A DNA stretch of 64,000 nt from an uncultured Candidatus Melainabacteria bacterium (GTDB lineage Bacteria; Cyanobacteriota; Vampirovibrionia; Gastranaerophilales; Gastranaerophilaceae). Below, piece by piece: positions 25,031 to 34,505 of this stretch. Location of the stretch: assembly GCA_934717855.1 (NCBI GenBank), contig CAKUZI010000005.1:1-64000 (forward strand), in the 5' to 3' direction. The notes below the pieces were generated by a model. The model was not told the DNA's origin. It did no database searches and saw only the letters and a program-made list of their open reading frames with translations. Position numbers and translations under genes: made by a program. How positions within the stretch are numbered: the stretch's first letter is position 1; each line of letters begins with the position of its first letter.

Positions 25031-25237
25031 ATGGATGATCCATTTAACTACTTCCCTGATAAAAATATATTAGAAGAAACACAACATAGAATCGAAACAT
25101 TGCTTAAAGAAAAACAAGATCCGTCAAGTAATAAGGATTATATGCAATACTTAGTTGACGAATTCAAAGAATTTATTGACGACAAAGTAATGGATTTACA
25201 AAAGCCATCCCCTTTAAGTTGTTGTTTTGACTACTAA
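25031..25237 (+). CDS. small acidic protein of unknown function
   Basis: This 68-residue protein was not recognised. It is acidic, mostly predicted helical (EETQHRIETLLKEK, LVDEFKEFIDDKV) and ends in a Cys pair (SCCFDY). AGAGG lies 7 bases ahead of the ATG. Its last 4 bases overlap the end of the convergent gshB. The ribosome-binding site and isolation behind a terminator make it a likely real gene. Confidence 0.55.
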   Translation: MDDPFNYFPDKNILEETQHRIETLLKEKQDPSSNKDYMQYLVDEFKEFIDDKVMDLQKPSPLSCCFDY

Positions 25238-26202
25238 ACTTTACTGCAAAGAAAATTTTCAACTTGCGTTATGATAAATCCTGTAATTTTCTTTTCTAGG
25301 TTGCAATTAAAATGCCCGTTCACTTCTTTTATAAAATAGCACGGACTTGTAACGTTAATTTCAATAATTTTTTCATCAATTACATCAAGTCCGACTAAAG
25401 GCAAGCCAAGTTTTGTCAACTCTTTTGCAACAGGAATGAATTTTTCTTTTTCAGATTGAGAAAGTTCTGCTTTAATAATATTAGAATCACAATGTTCGCA
25501 AAATTTAAAATCATCATTTGACGGAAGCTTTTGTACGCAAACATCCAAAACTTCTTCTCCCAAAAACATAACCCTTTTATCTCCAAACCTTGCTTTGGGA
25601 ATATATTTTTGAACCATGACAAGTTGGGTTTGATTTTTTGTCATTGTGTTAATAATTACAGCAGTGTTTTTATCACCTTTTTTAAGAGTCATAACACCAG
25701 CTCCAAAACAAGCATTTAACGGCTTTAAAACAATTTCTTCATTTTTATTCAAAAACTCAAGAATATCAGATTTTGAAGATGTCACAATATTTTCTGGCAT
25801 CAAATCTAAAAACTTGCAAGTGTGCATTTTTTCATTGAAGTTTCTAATCGCGCTTGGATCATTTAAAATAAGTGTTTTATTTCTATCAACAAAATCAAAT
25901 ATGTAAGTAGCATTGATATAATCCAAATCAACCGGCGGATCTGGTCTAAACATTACAAGCGGGAAATCATTGATTTTTCTACATTGAGAAGATTTGTCAT
26001 AGAAGATATTACCGTCTTTTTCATAAACCTCATAACTGTGAGCATATGGGACTCCGGCATTCAGCCCTAACTTATCAATCGTTGTAATAAAAACATTTTT
26101 ATTTTCTCTTAGCAATTCCCTAATAATCCAAAAATTTGTAACAAGATTATTAAATTCAAAATATTTTAGTTCTAATCTATCAATAATAAACAGTATATCC
26201 AT
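25234..26202 (-). CDS. gshB: glutathione synthetase-like ATP-grasp ligase
   Basis: This 322-residue protein matches prokaryotic glutathione synthetase: RPDPPVDLDYINATYIFD, LNDPSAIRNFNEKM, the ATP-grasp core EIVLKPLNACFGAGV, and EINVTSPC. It joins gamma-glutamylcysteine and glycine. No gshA is in the window. The glutaredoxin at 16.4 kb fits use of a low-molecular-weight thiol. It lacks the exact GG-rich loop of E. coli GshB (CFGAGV here), so specificity could differ. Confidence 0.82.
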   Translation of the reverse strand: MDILFIIDRLELKYFEFNNLVTNFWIIRELLRENKNVFITTIDKLGLNAGVPYAHSYEVYEKDGNIFYDKSSQCRKINDFPLVMFRPDPPVDLDYINATYIFDFVDRNKTLILNDPSAIRNFNEKMHTCKFLDLMPENIVTSSKSDILEFLNKNEEIVLKPLNACFGAGVMTLKKGDKNTAVIINTMTKNQTQLVMVQKYIPKARFGDKRVMFLGEEVLDVCVQKLPSNDDFKFCEHCDSNIIKAELSQSEKEKFIPVAKELTKLGLPLVGLDVIDEKIIEINVTSPCYFIKEVNGHFNCNLEKKITGFIITQVENFLCSKV

Positions 26203-26376
26203 ATTTACCCACTTTCTATTGTTAGATTACTACTTAAAGAAAATTGTTCAATAAACACAAAGATAATTCGTTGTAACAATTCTTAATAAAATAGTGTAAA
26301 AAAAGCAAAAAAATTTTTCTTTAAGTGTTAATATATATACAAACAAAGTGTGTAAAATTTTAAGAAAGGTAGAATT

Positions 26377-27264
26377 ATGTCAGTAGACGCAATTAATGGA
26401 GCAAATGCTCAACAACAACCTCAAAAACACAGTGCATTACCTGGCGCAATTGCAGGCGGTGTAGGACTTGGTGCAGCAGGTGCACTTGGTGGTTATTTCC
26501 TAGGTGGCAAGAGACCAACTTTAGAACAAGTATTTGAACAAACACCTGATACTTTTAAATCAGAAGCAGTAACTAAAAAAGATGCAGAAGCTGCTAAAAA
26601 ATTACAAGATGCAGTGCATGAAGTAGATATATCTACTAAAGCAGAACGAAAAGCTAGCCTAGATGCAAGCAAAAATATTGCAGATGAAGTTAACAAACAA
26701 ACTGTTGACAAACAAGTAGAAAAACAGACTGCAATTGATAATGCAAGAAAAGCATTAGAAGGAAAAGAAGTTGAAATTGATGGCAATAAATTTAAACAAG
26801 CAGAAGTAAAACAAGAATTATTAGAGGCTAGAAAGGCTGTCAACTCTGCAAAAACTGATGAAGAAAAAAAAGCAGCTAAAGATTTGTTAGAAAAAGCTGA
26901 AAAGAAAGTACAAGCTTTCAAAGAAGGCACAAAAAACGAACGCAAAGCATTTGCAGAAGCTAAAAAAGATTTAGCAACTGCTAAAAGAACAAAATTTGAT
27001 AATGCAGCTAAAGTCGCAGATTCTACAGAAAAGGAATTTGTTGATGCTGCAGAATCTGCTAGTAAAAAATTAACAGAAGCTGTTAACAACAAAAGAACAG
27101 AAATCTTAGCTAAAGACGAAATCAAACAAGCTTTCGAAAAAATCAAAGATGCTTTACCAAAAGAAGGAAAAGGCAAAATGGCAATGATTGCAGGTGGTAT
27201 TGCTGCTGCAGTTGGTTTAGTTGCAGGCTACTTAATGAACAGCGGACACAACGATCAAGCATAA
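26377..27264 (+). CDS. Ala/Lys/Glu-rich coiled-coil protein with hydrophobic ends (copy 1)
   Basis: This 295-residue protein is not recognised beyond its paralogue at 27483. Residues 22-42 are a Gly/Ala-rich hydrophobic segment with glycine-zipper spacing (GAIAGGVGLGAAGALGGYFLGG). Residues 50-265 are a long Ala/Lys/Glu helix, surely coiled coil. Residues 268-287 are a second Gly/Ala hydrophobic helix (MAMIAGGIAAAVGLVAGYLM). It may be a membrane-inserted or secreted filamentous protein. There is no classical signal peptide. It has the ribosome-binding site GAAAGG and a dedicated terminator, shared in form with copy 2. Confidence 0.7.
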   Translation: MSVDAINGANAQQQPQKHSALPGAIAGGVGLGAAGALGGYFLGGKRPTLEQVFEQTPDTFKSEAVTKKDAEAAKKLQDAVHEVDISTKAERKASLDASKNIADEVNKQTVDKQVEKQTAIDNARKALEGKEVEIDGNKFKQAEVKQELLEARKAVNSAKTDEEKKAAKDLLEKAEKKVQAFKEGTKNERKAFAEAKKDLATAKRTKFDNAAKVADSTEKEFVDAAESASKKLTEAVNNKRTEILAKDEIKQAFEKIKDALPKEGKGKMAMIAGGIAAAVGLVAGYLMNSGHNDQA

Positions 27265-27284
27265 TTTTACACTATGATATAAAA

Positions 27285-27316
27285 AAAATCGACTGTTTAA
27301 CATAGCAGTCGATTTT
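27285..27316 (+). terminator. intrinsic terminator of coiled-coil copy 1
   Basis: AAAATCGACTG and CAGTCGATTTT pair across a 10-base loop, followed by T. Confidence 0.9.
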
Positions 27317-27482
27317 TTATTGTTTAATTATTTAAAATTAACTATTAAAAATTTTTATTAATAATTTCAAAACAAATTTTTATAATATATCTTTATATTT
27401 ATACAAAAAATAACAATTTTTATATTTTTTTAGTTTTTATAATAATATAAGGTGTGTGTGAAAAAATTTGAAAGGTAGAATT

Positions 27483-28354
27483 ATGTCAGTAGATGCAATG
27501 AATGGAGTTAACGCTCAACCACAAACTCGTAGCGTGTTGCCGGGTGCAATTGCAGGGGGAGTCGGACTCGGCTTGGTGCAACCGGAGGTTACTTACTAGG
27601 TGGTAAAAGACCAACTTTAGAACAAGTATTTAAACAAGACCCTGATACTTTTAAATCAGAAGCAGTAACTAAAAAAGATGCTGCTGCAGCAAAAACATTA
27701 CAAGATGCAGCTCAAGAATACAAAAACGCTGGTGCTAATGAAAAAAATCTTCTAAGAAATGCTAACGGTAAAATGAACAATGCAATTGCGACTTTAACTG
27801 TTGAAAACCAAGACAAATTACAAGAAGCCATTGATAAAGCCCAAGAAACACTAAACAACAAAGAAGTAAAAATTGGGGATAAAAAATATAAAGCAGAAAA
27901 TATTGCAAAAGAATTAAAAGAGGCTCAAGCAGAATTTGCAGCAGCTAAAAATGGTACAGATGCAGTAAAAGCAGAAGCAGCAAAAAAATTAGCAAAAGCT
28001 AGAGTTAATGCTCAAACATTTAACAGCGAAGTAAAAAAAGAAATGAATGCTGTTCGCGAAGCTACAAAGGCACTAAGAAATGCTCGCACAACAGAATTTA
28101 ATAAATTAGCAGAGAATGCCGGAAGTCAAAAAGCACTTAAAGAAGCGGCAACAAAAGCGAGTGAAAACTTCAACAATGTTAAATCAAGCAAACTTTCTGA
28201 GCTAGTAGGTAAAAAAGAAATTACAGAAGCATTTGAAAAAATCAAAAACGCTATTCCAAAAGAAGGAAAAACAAAAATGGCATTGATTGTCGGTGGTATT
28301 GCTGCCGCAGTCGGTTTCCTTGGAAATCTTTTATTAGGCAATCGTAACGCATAA
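27483..28354 (+). pseudogene. coiled-coil protein copy 2, disrupted by a one-base frameshift
   Basis: The start (27483), the ribosome-binding site and the first 29 codons match copy 1 (MSVDAMNGVNAQ… GAIAGGVGLG). At about 27570 the frame shifts by one base: the original frame stops at 27599, while the remaining 260 codons, from LGATGGYLLGGKRPTLEQ onward, continue in the next frame without a stop to 28354. Reconstructed length is about 290 residues, close to copy 1. The rest of the frame is well conserved, so the lesion is recent, a sequencing error, or a real slippage site. A shorter product could start at 27773, but no ribosome-binding site supports that. Confidence 0.8.
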
Positions 28355-28376
28355 TTTTACACAACAACATAAAAAC

Positions 28377-28406
28377 AAAATCGACTATCAATAGATAGTC
28401 GATTTT
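28377..28406 (+). terminator. intrinsic terminator of coiled-coil copy 2
   Basis: AAAATCGACTATC and GATAGTCGATTTT pair around AATA, then T. The stem core matches that of copy 1, showing the duplication included the terminator. Confidence 0.9.
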
Positions 28407-28426
28407 TTATTGTTTTATATTTTAGA

Positions 28427-29092
28427 TTAACCATCAATCTTATTTGGGTCTAAAATTATACAATTTGAATTATTAACCTGAATTAATTGCATAAATTTTT
28501 GTAAATCTGCTTGAATTTCTGGGAATGTATTATAATGCATTGGAATAACCGTTTGTGCTCCAAGCCAATCAGCAGCGACTGCTGCGTGTTCAACATCCAT
28601 TGTATAATTTCCGCCGATTGGTAACAATGCTATATTTGGTCTATAAAGTTCTTTTAATGTTTTCATTTCCCCTGTTAAACAAGTATCTCCGGCATGATAA
28701 ATTTTTACACCATCAATATCAAAAATTATACCGGCAGCCTCTCCTGCGTATCTTCCATCAGGCAAAGAGCTTGAATGAAAAGCAGGAACAAAAACAACTC
28801 TGCCCCAATCATAATTAATCCAAGCCCCAAATCCTACAGAACGAACCTTACAACCTTGTTCTTTTAAATAATTAGCAAGCTCGAATGCAGCCGTAATTGT
28901 TGCATCTTTCTCTTTTGCTATTTCAATTGCTTGACCTAAATGATCTCCATGAGCATGAGTTAAGAAAATATCTGTTATATTCCTTTCATGCCAGTTATAA
29001 TTAGGGTTTACACTAACATAAGGATCAACCAAAATAGATTTTTCTTTCAATGCAAATTCAAAAGCACTATGACCAATATACTTTAAATCCAT
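28427..29092 (-). CDS. UPF0173 metal-dependent hydrolase (metallo-beta-lactamase fold)
   Basis: This 221-residue protein has the di-metal HAHGDHLG motif, YHAGDTCL and IPMHYNTFP, with the N-terminal KYIGHSAFEF typical of UPF0173. Substrates of this group are mostly unknown (phosphodiester or lactone hydrolysis is typical of the fold). The ATG at 29092 follows AAAGGAG directly; an upstream frame from 29140 would overlap this site. It is divergent from ribD. Confidence 0.9.
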   Translation of the reverse strand: MDLKYIGHSAFEFALKEKSILVDPYVSVNPNYNWHERNITDIFLTHAHGDHLGQAIEIAKEKDATITAAFELANYLKEQGCKVRSVGFGAWINYDWGRVVFVPAFHSSSLPDGRYAGEAAGIIFDIDGVKIYHAGDTCLTGEMKTLKELYRPNIALLPIGGNYTMDVEHAAVAADWLGAQTVIPMHYNTFPEIQADLQKFMQLIQVNNSNCIILDPNKIDG

Positions 29093-29142
29093 AAAACTCT
29101 CCTTTTGTTCTATAATCAACTTTTTTATTATACAATACAAAT

Positions 29143-30183
29143 ATGGATTATGAAAACTATATGAAAAAATGTATAGAACTCGCCAGTAATGGAGCAGGAC
29201 AAACTTCGCCTAATCCTATGGTTGGTTGTGTCGTGTTAGATAAAAACGGAAACGAAATTTCTACCGGCTATCACCACAAATATGGTGATAACCATGCAGA
29301 ACGAGATGCACTCCTAAAACTTAATAATGGAGAAGAAAAAGGTGGAACTTTAATCGTAAACCTTGAACCTTGTTCTCATCATGGAAAAACACCTCCTTGT
29401 GCAGATTTAATTATTGAAAGAGGCTTAAAACGTGTTGTTATTGGAATGCAGGATGTTAACCCTATCGTTGCCGGAAACGGAATTCGAAAACTTAAAAAAG
29501 CCGGAATAGAAGTTATTGAAGATGTTCTTAAAAATGAATGTGAAGTTTTAAATGAAGTTTTCATAAAAAATATGACCCAGAACAAAACATTCGTAGCAAT
29601 AAAAACAGCAACAACTCTAGATGGAAAAACGGCAACTTCTAACGGTTCTTCAAAATGGATAACTTCAGAACTGGCGAGAGAAGAAGTAAAAAAAATCAGA
29701 AATCAATATGATGCTATCATGACTTCTTCTTCAACAATTCTTGAAGACAACCCGACAATGTTACATAGAAAGAAAATAGTTTTAGACAAAAAACTCCGCA
29801 CTAATCTTGAAGCGCCAATTTATAAAAACGGGGAAATTTATCTATTCAATGAAACTCTTGATATGTTTGAGGGTGGTATAAATTTTATCAAAACCCCGAT
29901 AAAAAACGAAAAACTTGACTTAAATTTTGTTTTCCAAAAAGCATTTGAACTTGGAATTAAAAGTGTTTTAGTAGAAAGTGGCGGACACCTTGCCGGTTCT
30001 GCACTAAAGCATGCCGACAAAATTTACCACTTTATAGCACCAAAAATCACAGGTGATAACAATTCACTATCTTGCTTTGATTTTCAACAAATTGATGATA
30101 TAAACAATAGTTTAAACTTTAAAATAACAAAAATTCAGCAATTTGAACCGGATATTTTATTAACTTACTATCCTATTCAATAA
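29143..30183 (+). CDS. ribD: bifunctional riboflavin biosynthesis deaminase/reductase
   Basis: This 346-residue RibD has an N-terminal cytidine-deaminase-like domain (zinc ligands in HAERDAL and PCSHHGKTPPC) and a C-terminal reductase domain (TTLDGKTATSNGSSKWI, VLVESGGHLAGSAL). It carries out the second and third steps after GTP cyclohydrolase II. No other rib synthesis gene is adjacent; ribF lies at the right end of the window. No ribosome-binding site is obvious. The 3' end overlaps dnaX by 11 bases in convergent orientation. Confidence 0.95.
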   Translation: MDYENYMKKCIELASNGAGQTSPNPMVGCVVLDKNGNEISTGYHHKYGDNHAERDALLKLNNGEEKGGTLIVNLEPCSHHGKTPPCADLIIERGLKRVVIGMQDVNPIVAGNGIRKLKKAGIEVIEDVLKNECEVLNEVFIKNMTQNKTFVAIKTATTLDGKTATSNGSSKWITSELAREEVKKIRNQYDAIMTSSSTILEDNPTMLHRKKIVLDKKLRTNLEAPIYKNGEIYLFNETLDMFEGGINFIKTPIKNEKLDLNFVFQKAFELGIKSVLVESGGHLAGSALKHADKIYHFIAPKITGDNNSLSCFDFQQIDDINNSLNFKITKIQQFEPDILLTYYPIQ

Positions 30184-32065
30184 CTTTCCCGTCAAAAAGT
30201 TCCATAACCATATTTACATTATCAGAATGGAGAGAAGCTTCTATCTTTGATGCCGTATCTACTTTGGCAGATTTTACAGCCTCTTCCCTTAATTCTTCAA
30301 CTTCTTCTGCTTCTACTTCAGGGACTTTTTCCACATGTTTCATAACCGGAGATTGTTTTATTTGTGGTTTTGGCTGAGATTGCCTGACAGGCTGTGCTGA
30401 AACAGTACTTGGTTTCACTTGTGTGTCATCCGGATGAGGAAGACGAACAACTACATTTGAATTTGATTGACTAAACAAACTGTCTAACGCTTCAATAATT
30501 GCTTGTTTTTTGCTTCCACTTTGAACCTGATTTAAGAAAATTTCGTTTTTCATTGATAAAACAGTCTCATCAGGAGCTATTTTAATTGGATTTGCCCATT
30601 GTTTCAAAAGAGCTCTTGTCGGTGGACTTTGAATTAGCGTCAATAGTTGTCCCCACAAAACTGACACATCACTACTGTCAAGCGGTTTTGATTTTGGCAT
30701 AGGTGAAAAATCGTCATTATCGACAGGCGCTTGTTCTTCAACGGTTTTTGTTGGCGAAACAGGTTCTGAAATCAGTTGTTTTGGTTTTTGAGTTTGAACA
30801 TGTTCAACTTCTTTTTGCATAACAACATCAGGTTTAGCATGGCCAATTTCCGGTTTTAAAACTGGAGATGGTGCAGTTTTATATGTAGCGACTTTCACCG
30901 GTTGAATAGTTCCACCCTCAAGTCTTGCAACTCTATTTTGAAGTTCTACAAGAGATGTATTTTCGGTTAAGTTAGCCAAATCTATTATTGCAACCTCTAA
31001 CCACAAACGAGGATTGTTTGTAAGCTTCAATTCTTTAATGTATTCAGAGCATTTATCAATTAAAAATACTATTTGATGTGTTTCCAGATTTTCTGCTTGT
31101 TCTATTAAAGCTTTTACTTGTGCATCGTTTGCTTGAGTTAATTCAAAAGCTATTTCTTTTCGACAATTTTTAATAATCAATAGATTTTTTAAATAATCCA
31201 TCAAGTTTGTCAAAATTTGAACAGGTTCATTTCCGGAGTTATAAATTTTTTCCAAATCCTCAATTGCGTTCTGTGGCTCAGATTTTACGATTTTATCTGC
31301 AAGAGAATTAAGCGTATCAAAAGATAAACGTCCCAAAAGATTATTGATATCATCTGTTGAAATTGCTTCTTCTCCATCAAGCACACTCAATTGATCTAAA
31401 AGAGCTATACTGTCACGCATTCCACCAGCCGAATTTTTGGCAATAGTAAATAGTGCATCATCGGTAATATTAATTTTTTCATTATCGGCAATATAGCGAA
31501 GATGTTTTACAATATCATCAGTCGTAATACGTTTAAAATCAAATCTTTGACAACGACTTTTGATTGTGTCCAAAACTTTGTGCACTTCTGTTGTTGCAAG
31601 AATAAATATTACATTTTTAGGAGGTTCTTCCAATGTTTTTAATAACGCGTTAAAGGCGGTTGTAGACAACATATGAACTTCGTCTATAATATAAATTTTG
31701 TATCTGCTGTTTACAGGAGCATACATTACTTTTTCCAAAATGTTTTGCGCATCTTCTACTTTTCTATTGCTCGCAGCATCTATTTCAATAACATCCATCG
31801 GAGTAGAATTTGTAATATCAATACAGTTTTCGCACACTCCACAAGGATTTATAGTTGGGCCTTCTTTACAGTTTAGAGATTTAGCAAAAATACGAGCAGT
31901 TGAAGTTTTTCCTGTCCCTCTCGGACCTGTAAAAAGATATGCATGAGAAATTTTATCAAGCTCTATTGCGTTTCTTAATGCTTTTTTAATATGTTCTTGT
32001 CCAACAACTTCTTCCAATTTTTGCGGACGATATTTTCTGTATAAAGGTATATATTTTTCGTTCAT
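30173..32065 (-). CDS. dnaX: DNA polymerase III subunit gamma/tau
   Basis: This 630-residue protein has an AAA+ clamp-loader ATPase: Walker A TGPRGTGKTS, a zinc module C-x8-C-x2-C-x2-C (from NCKEGPTINPCGVCENC), Walker B IIDEVHM, and sensor SRCQRFDF. Domain III follows to about 370, then a Pro/Lys/Gln-rich linker. A tau-like C-terminal portion (about 455-540) ends in an acidic tail. It loads the sliding clamp and organises the replisome. I see no obvious programmed frameshift cassette, so a tau-only product is likely. Confidence 0.95.
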   Translation of the reverse strand: MNEKYIPLYRKYRPQKLEEVVGQEHIKKALRNAIELDKISHAYLFTGPRGTGKTSTARIFAKSLNCKEGPTINPCGVCENCIDITNSTPMDVIEIDAASNRKVEDAQNILEKVMYAPVNSRYKIYIIDEVHMLSTTAFNALLKTLEEPPKNVIFILATTEVHKVLDTIKSRCQRFDFKRITTDDIVKHLRYIADNEKINITDDALFTIAKNSAGGMRDSIALLDQLSVLDGEEAISTDDINNLLGRLSFDTLNSLADKIVKSEPQNAIEDLEKIYNSGNEPVQILTNLMDYLKNLLIIKNCRKEIAFELTQANDAQVKALIEQAENLETHQIVFLIDKCSEYIKELKLTNNPRLWLEVAIIDLANLTENTSLVELQNRVARLEGGTIQPVKVATYKTAPSPVLKPEIGHAKPDVVMQKEVEHVQTQKPKQLISEPVSPTKTVEEQAPVDNDDFSPMPKSKPLDSSDVSVLWGQLLTLIQSPPTRALLKQWANPIKIAPDETVLSMKNEIFLNQVQSGSKKQAIIEALDSLFSQSNSNVVVRLPHPDDTQVKPSTVSAQPVRQSQPKPQIKQSPVMKHVEKVPEVEAEEVEELREEAVKSAKVDTASKIEASLHSDNVNMVMELFDGKVIE

Positions 32066-32105
32066 GGTAATATGATAACATAATTATGAGAATTATGGGG
32101 AAAAT

Positions 32106-32903
32106 ATGAACATTATTAAGCCGGCATTATTAAAAAATGGTGATACTATCGGAATTCTAGCTCCATCAGGAGCAATGGGAGAAGATGATACAAATCTTAA
32201 ACGAGGAATAAAATTCTTTGAGAATAGAGGTTTTAATGTAAAACTTGCAAAAAATGTTTACTCTAAAAATCACTATCTTGCAGGTTCTGATGAAGAACGG
32301 CTTGATGCTTTGCAAGAAATGTTTTTGGATAAATCTGTCAATGCGATAATTGCTCTCAGAGGCGGTTATGGGGCTATTCGTTTAATTAATAAAATTGATT
32401 ATGACATAATTAGAAAAAATCCAAAGATTTTTTGCGGATATTCAGATATTACGGCATTAAATGCAATGTTTTTGAAAAGAGCAGGATTATCAACTTTTTC
32501 AGGCCCTATGATTATGAGTGATTTTGGACAAGAAAAAGTTTGTGACTACACAATAGATAAATTTTTTCAAACAGTTCAGCAAGGAAAATTTGATTATGAC
32601 GGGAAATTTTGGGGTGGAAACTTGTCAACGCTTGTTTCACTCTGCGGTCAAGATTTTATACCGGATTTTAAGTTTACTTTGTTCTTAGAAGATTTAAATG
32701 AACCTCCATACAAAATAGATAAAATGGTAACACAATTATTCAATATTGAAAAACTTCGTAAAAATGTAGAAGCCGTTGCTATTGGTGATTTTTTAGATAT
32801 TGAAGAAGATATAAATTATATCTTTGAAGAGCTAAAAGTCCCTCTTATCAAAAATTTCCCTGCGTCGCATTCAGCAAAGAAAGCTACAATTCCGATTGGG
32901 TAA
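32106..32903 (+). CDS. S66-family LD-carboxypeptidase
   Basis: This 265-residue member of the LdcA/MccF family normally cleaves the L,D bond of murein tetrapeptides. Family blocks are GILAPSGAM at the N-terminus, ALRGGYGAIRL, FCGYSDITALN (nucleophile Ser), LEDLNEPPYKIDKM (catalytic Glu) and the C-terminal ASHSAKKATIPIG (His). It is somewhat shorter than the usual 300 residues, with a compact end after PIG. An AT-rich leader and GGGGAAAAT precede the start. Confidence 0.88.
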   Translation: MNIIKPALLKNGDTIGILAPSGAMGEDDTNLKRGIKFFENRGFNVKLAKNVYSKNHYLAGSDEERLDALQEMFLDKSVNAIIALRGGYGAIRLINKIDYDIIRKNPKIFCGYSDITALNAMFLKRAGLSTFSGPMIMSDFGQEKVCDYTIDKFFQTVQQGKFDYDGKFWGGNLSTLVSLCGQDFIPDFKFTLFLEDLNEPPYKIDKMVTQLFNIEKLRKNVEAVAIGDFLDIEEDINYIFEELKVPLIKNFPASHSAKKATIPIG

Positions 32904-32904
32904 A

Positions 32905-33201
32905 TTATGCAACTTTTATAGAAAAACCTAATTCTTTTAATATTTTCAAAGTTGTGGACAATTGCGGTTGTTGTTGTCCATTAAAAATAGCATACAAGTT
33001 ACTTCTTGAAATCCCAGTTTTTTTAGAAATCCCAGAAATAGAGTCTTTTGCTCTTACGGCGTATTCAAGCGCTTTTACAAAAGAATTCAGATCATTATCT
33101 TCAAGAAATTCCTCAAATCCGATATTAATCCATTCTTTAATGTCTGCGTCAGTTTTTAAATCATTTAAGATGTATTCATTAAAAGAACCGGTGTTATTCA
33201 T
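32905..33201 (-). CDS. antitoxin of a HigB/HigA-like pair
   Basis: This 98-residue protein has a C-terminal helix-turn-helix (GISKKTGISRSNLYAIFNG… LSTTLKILKELGF) like the probable addiction-module antidote family. The N-terminal 60 residues should wrap the toxin. It starts inside the toxin gene (8-base overlap), in the toxin-first order typical of HigBA-type modules. It probably autorepresses the operon. Confidence 0.85.
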   Translation of the reverse strand: MNNTGSFNEYILNDLKTDADIKEWINIGFEEFLEDNDLNSFVKALEYAVRAKDSISGISKKTGISRSNLYAIFNGQQQPQLSTTLKILKELGFSIKVA

Positions 33202-33520
33202 TATTTAATCTCCATTCATTAAGAAGTTTCTGTGCTTTGAGTATATCTTTTGATTGTTGTGATTTGTCACCTGCATTAATTAACAATACTACAATGTTAT
33301 TAACTACTGTGTAATATACTCTATAACCTTTTCCAATGGTAAAACGAAGTTCTGAAATGTCATTAGATATTTTTTTTGAATCCCCGAAATTTCCATCTTC
33401 AAGCCTCAAAATTCTTTGAGCAATACGTTTTCGAGTAGAATTATCTAAAGAATTAAGCCACTCTATAATTGGCGTTTTACCAGTAGGCGTTATTAAGTAC
33501 TCAATTTTATAAGATACCAT
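33194..33520 (-). CDS. RelE/HigB-superfamily toxin (phage Gp49-like killer protein)
   Basis: This 108-residue ribosome-dependent mRNase-type toxin has TPIIEWLNSLDNSTRKRIAQRILRLEDGNFGD, ELRFTIGKGYRVYYTV and LLINAGDKSQQSKDI, the signature order of the addiction-module killer family. I chose the ATG at 33520 because the fold begins there; ATGs at 33538 and 33568 would add unrelated residues. It is the first gene of a two-gene module flanked by core genes, likely a mobile addition. Confidence 0.85.
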   Translation of the reverse strand: MVSYKIEYLITPTGKTPIIEWLNSLDNSTRKRIAQRILRLEDGNFGDSKKISNDISELRFTIGKGYRVYYTVVNNIVVLLINAGDKSQQSKDILKAQKLLNEWRLNNE

Positions 33521-33657
33521 ATTAGTATTGTACTGCATACAGGACACTTTGTCAATAATATTTAACAATAATTAATTTTATATTAATCTCTACTCTCATA
33601 ATTTTTTTTATTATAAAATATAATCATAGCAAGATAGATAATATAAGGACAAAATAT

Positions 33658-34503
33658 ATGTGGGATTATTCAGATAAAGTTATAGATCATTATAGAAACC
33701 CTAGAAATGTTGGAAAAATTGACAATGCAGACGCTATTGGAGAAGCCGGTTCTTTGGCTTGCGGAGACTCTTTAAAAATTTATTTAAAAATTAAAGACGG
33801 CATTGTTACTGATGCAAAATTTCAGACTTTTGGCTGTGGTTCTGCTGTTGCGAGTTCTAGTATTTTAACAGAAATGATTATTGGAAAAACTGTTGATGAG
33901 GTAAAAAAGATTACCAATAAAGATATAGCTGATGAACTAGGCGGACTTCCTCCTGAAAAAATGCATTGCTCAGTCATGGGTTATGAAGCTTTGGAAGATG
34001 CGCTTAAAAACTTTGACGATTACACAGATTTAGACGATTTAAGAAACGAAGAAAACTCTCCAAAAGCTGGCGAAAAGATTGTTTGCACATGTTTTGGAGT
34101 TACTGAAAATGTAATTTGGGATGCTATCAAAATTAATGGTTTAAAAACTGTTGAAGAAATTACAAATTACACAAAAGCAGGTGGTGCTTGCGGAAGATGT
34201 AAAGCAGTAATTCAAGATATAATCGATACTTATTATAAAAAAGAAGGCAAGGAAGAGGTTCAAACTCTTACTCCTGCTCAAAAAATTCTTAAAATAAATA
34301 ATGTTATTGAAAACCAAGTTTCTCCGGAATTGAGAAAAGACGGTGGCGATATTACTCTTGTTGACATACAAGATAACAAAGTAATGGTAAAACTTCGTGG
34401 CAAATGCTCCGGTTGTAAAAATTCTCATCTTACTCTTAAAGCTTTTGTCGAAAGAACTTTAAGAGACGCAGTTGACCAAAATATCGAAGTTGTAGAGGTA
34501 TAA
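33658..34503 (+). CDS. nifU: Fe-S cluster scaffold NifU (three-domain form)
   Basis: This 281-residue protein has an IscU-like domain with scaffold Cys C35, C60 and C104, then a BFD-like [2Fe-2S] domain (VCTCFGV and GGACGRCK). A C-terminal NifU/Nfu domain with KCSGCKN follows. The three-domain NifU occurs in nitrogen fixers and in many anaerobes as the general scaffold. No nif structural genes are present, so a housekeeping role is likely. nifS follows after 2 bases. Confidence 0.95.
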   Translation: MWDYSDKVIDHYRNPRNVGKIDNADAIGEAGSLACGDSLKIYLKIKDGIVTDAKFQTFGCGSAVASSSILTEMIIGKTVDEVKKITNKDIADELGGLPPEKMHCSVMGYEALEDALKNFDDYTDLDDLRNEENSPKAGEKIVCTCFGVTENVIWDAIKINGLKTVEEITNYTKAGGACGRCKAVIQDIIDTYYKKEGKEEVQTLTPAQKILKINNVIENQVSPELRKDGGDITLVDIQDNKVMVKLRGKCSGCKNSHLTLKAFVERTLRDAVDQNIEVVEV

Positions 34504-34505
34504 AA

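Noticed and set aside
26493..27176. 227-codon minus-strand open frame
   Set aside because: It is the mirror of the Ala/Lys/Glu coiled-coil gene; the Ser/Leu/Phe/Ala composition is what antisense reading of such codons gives.
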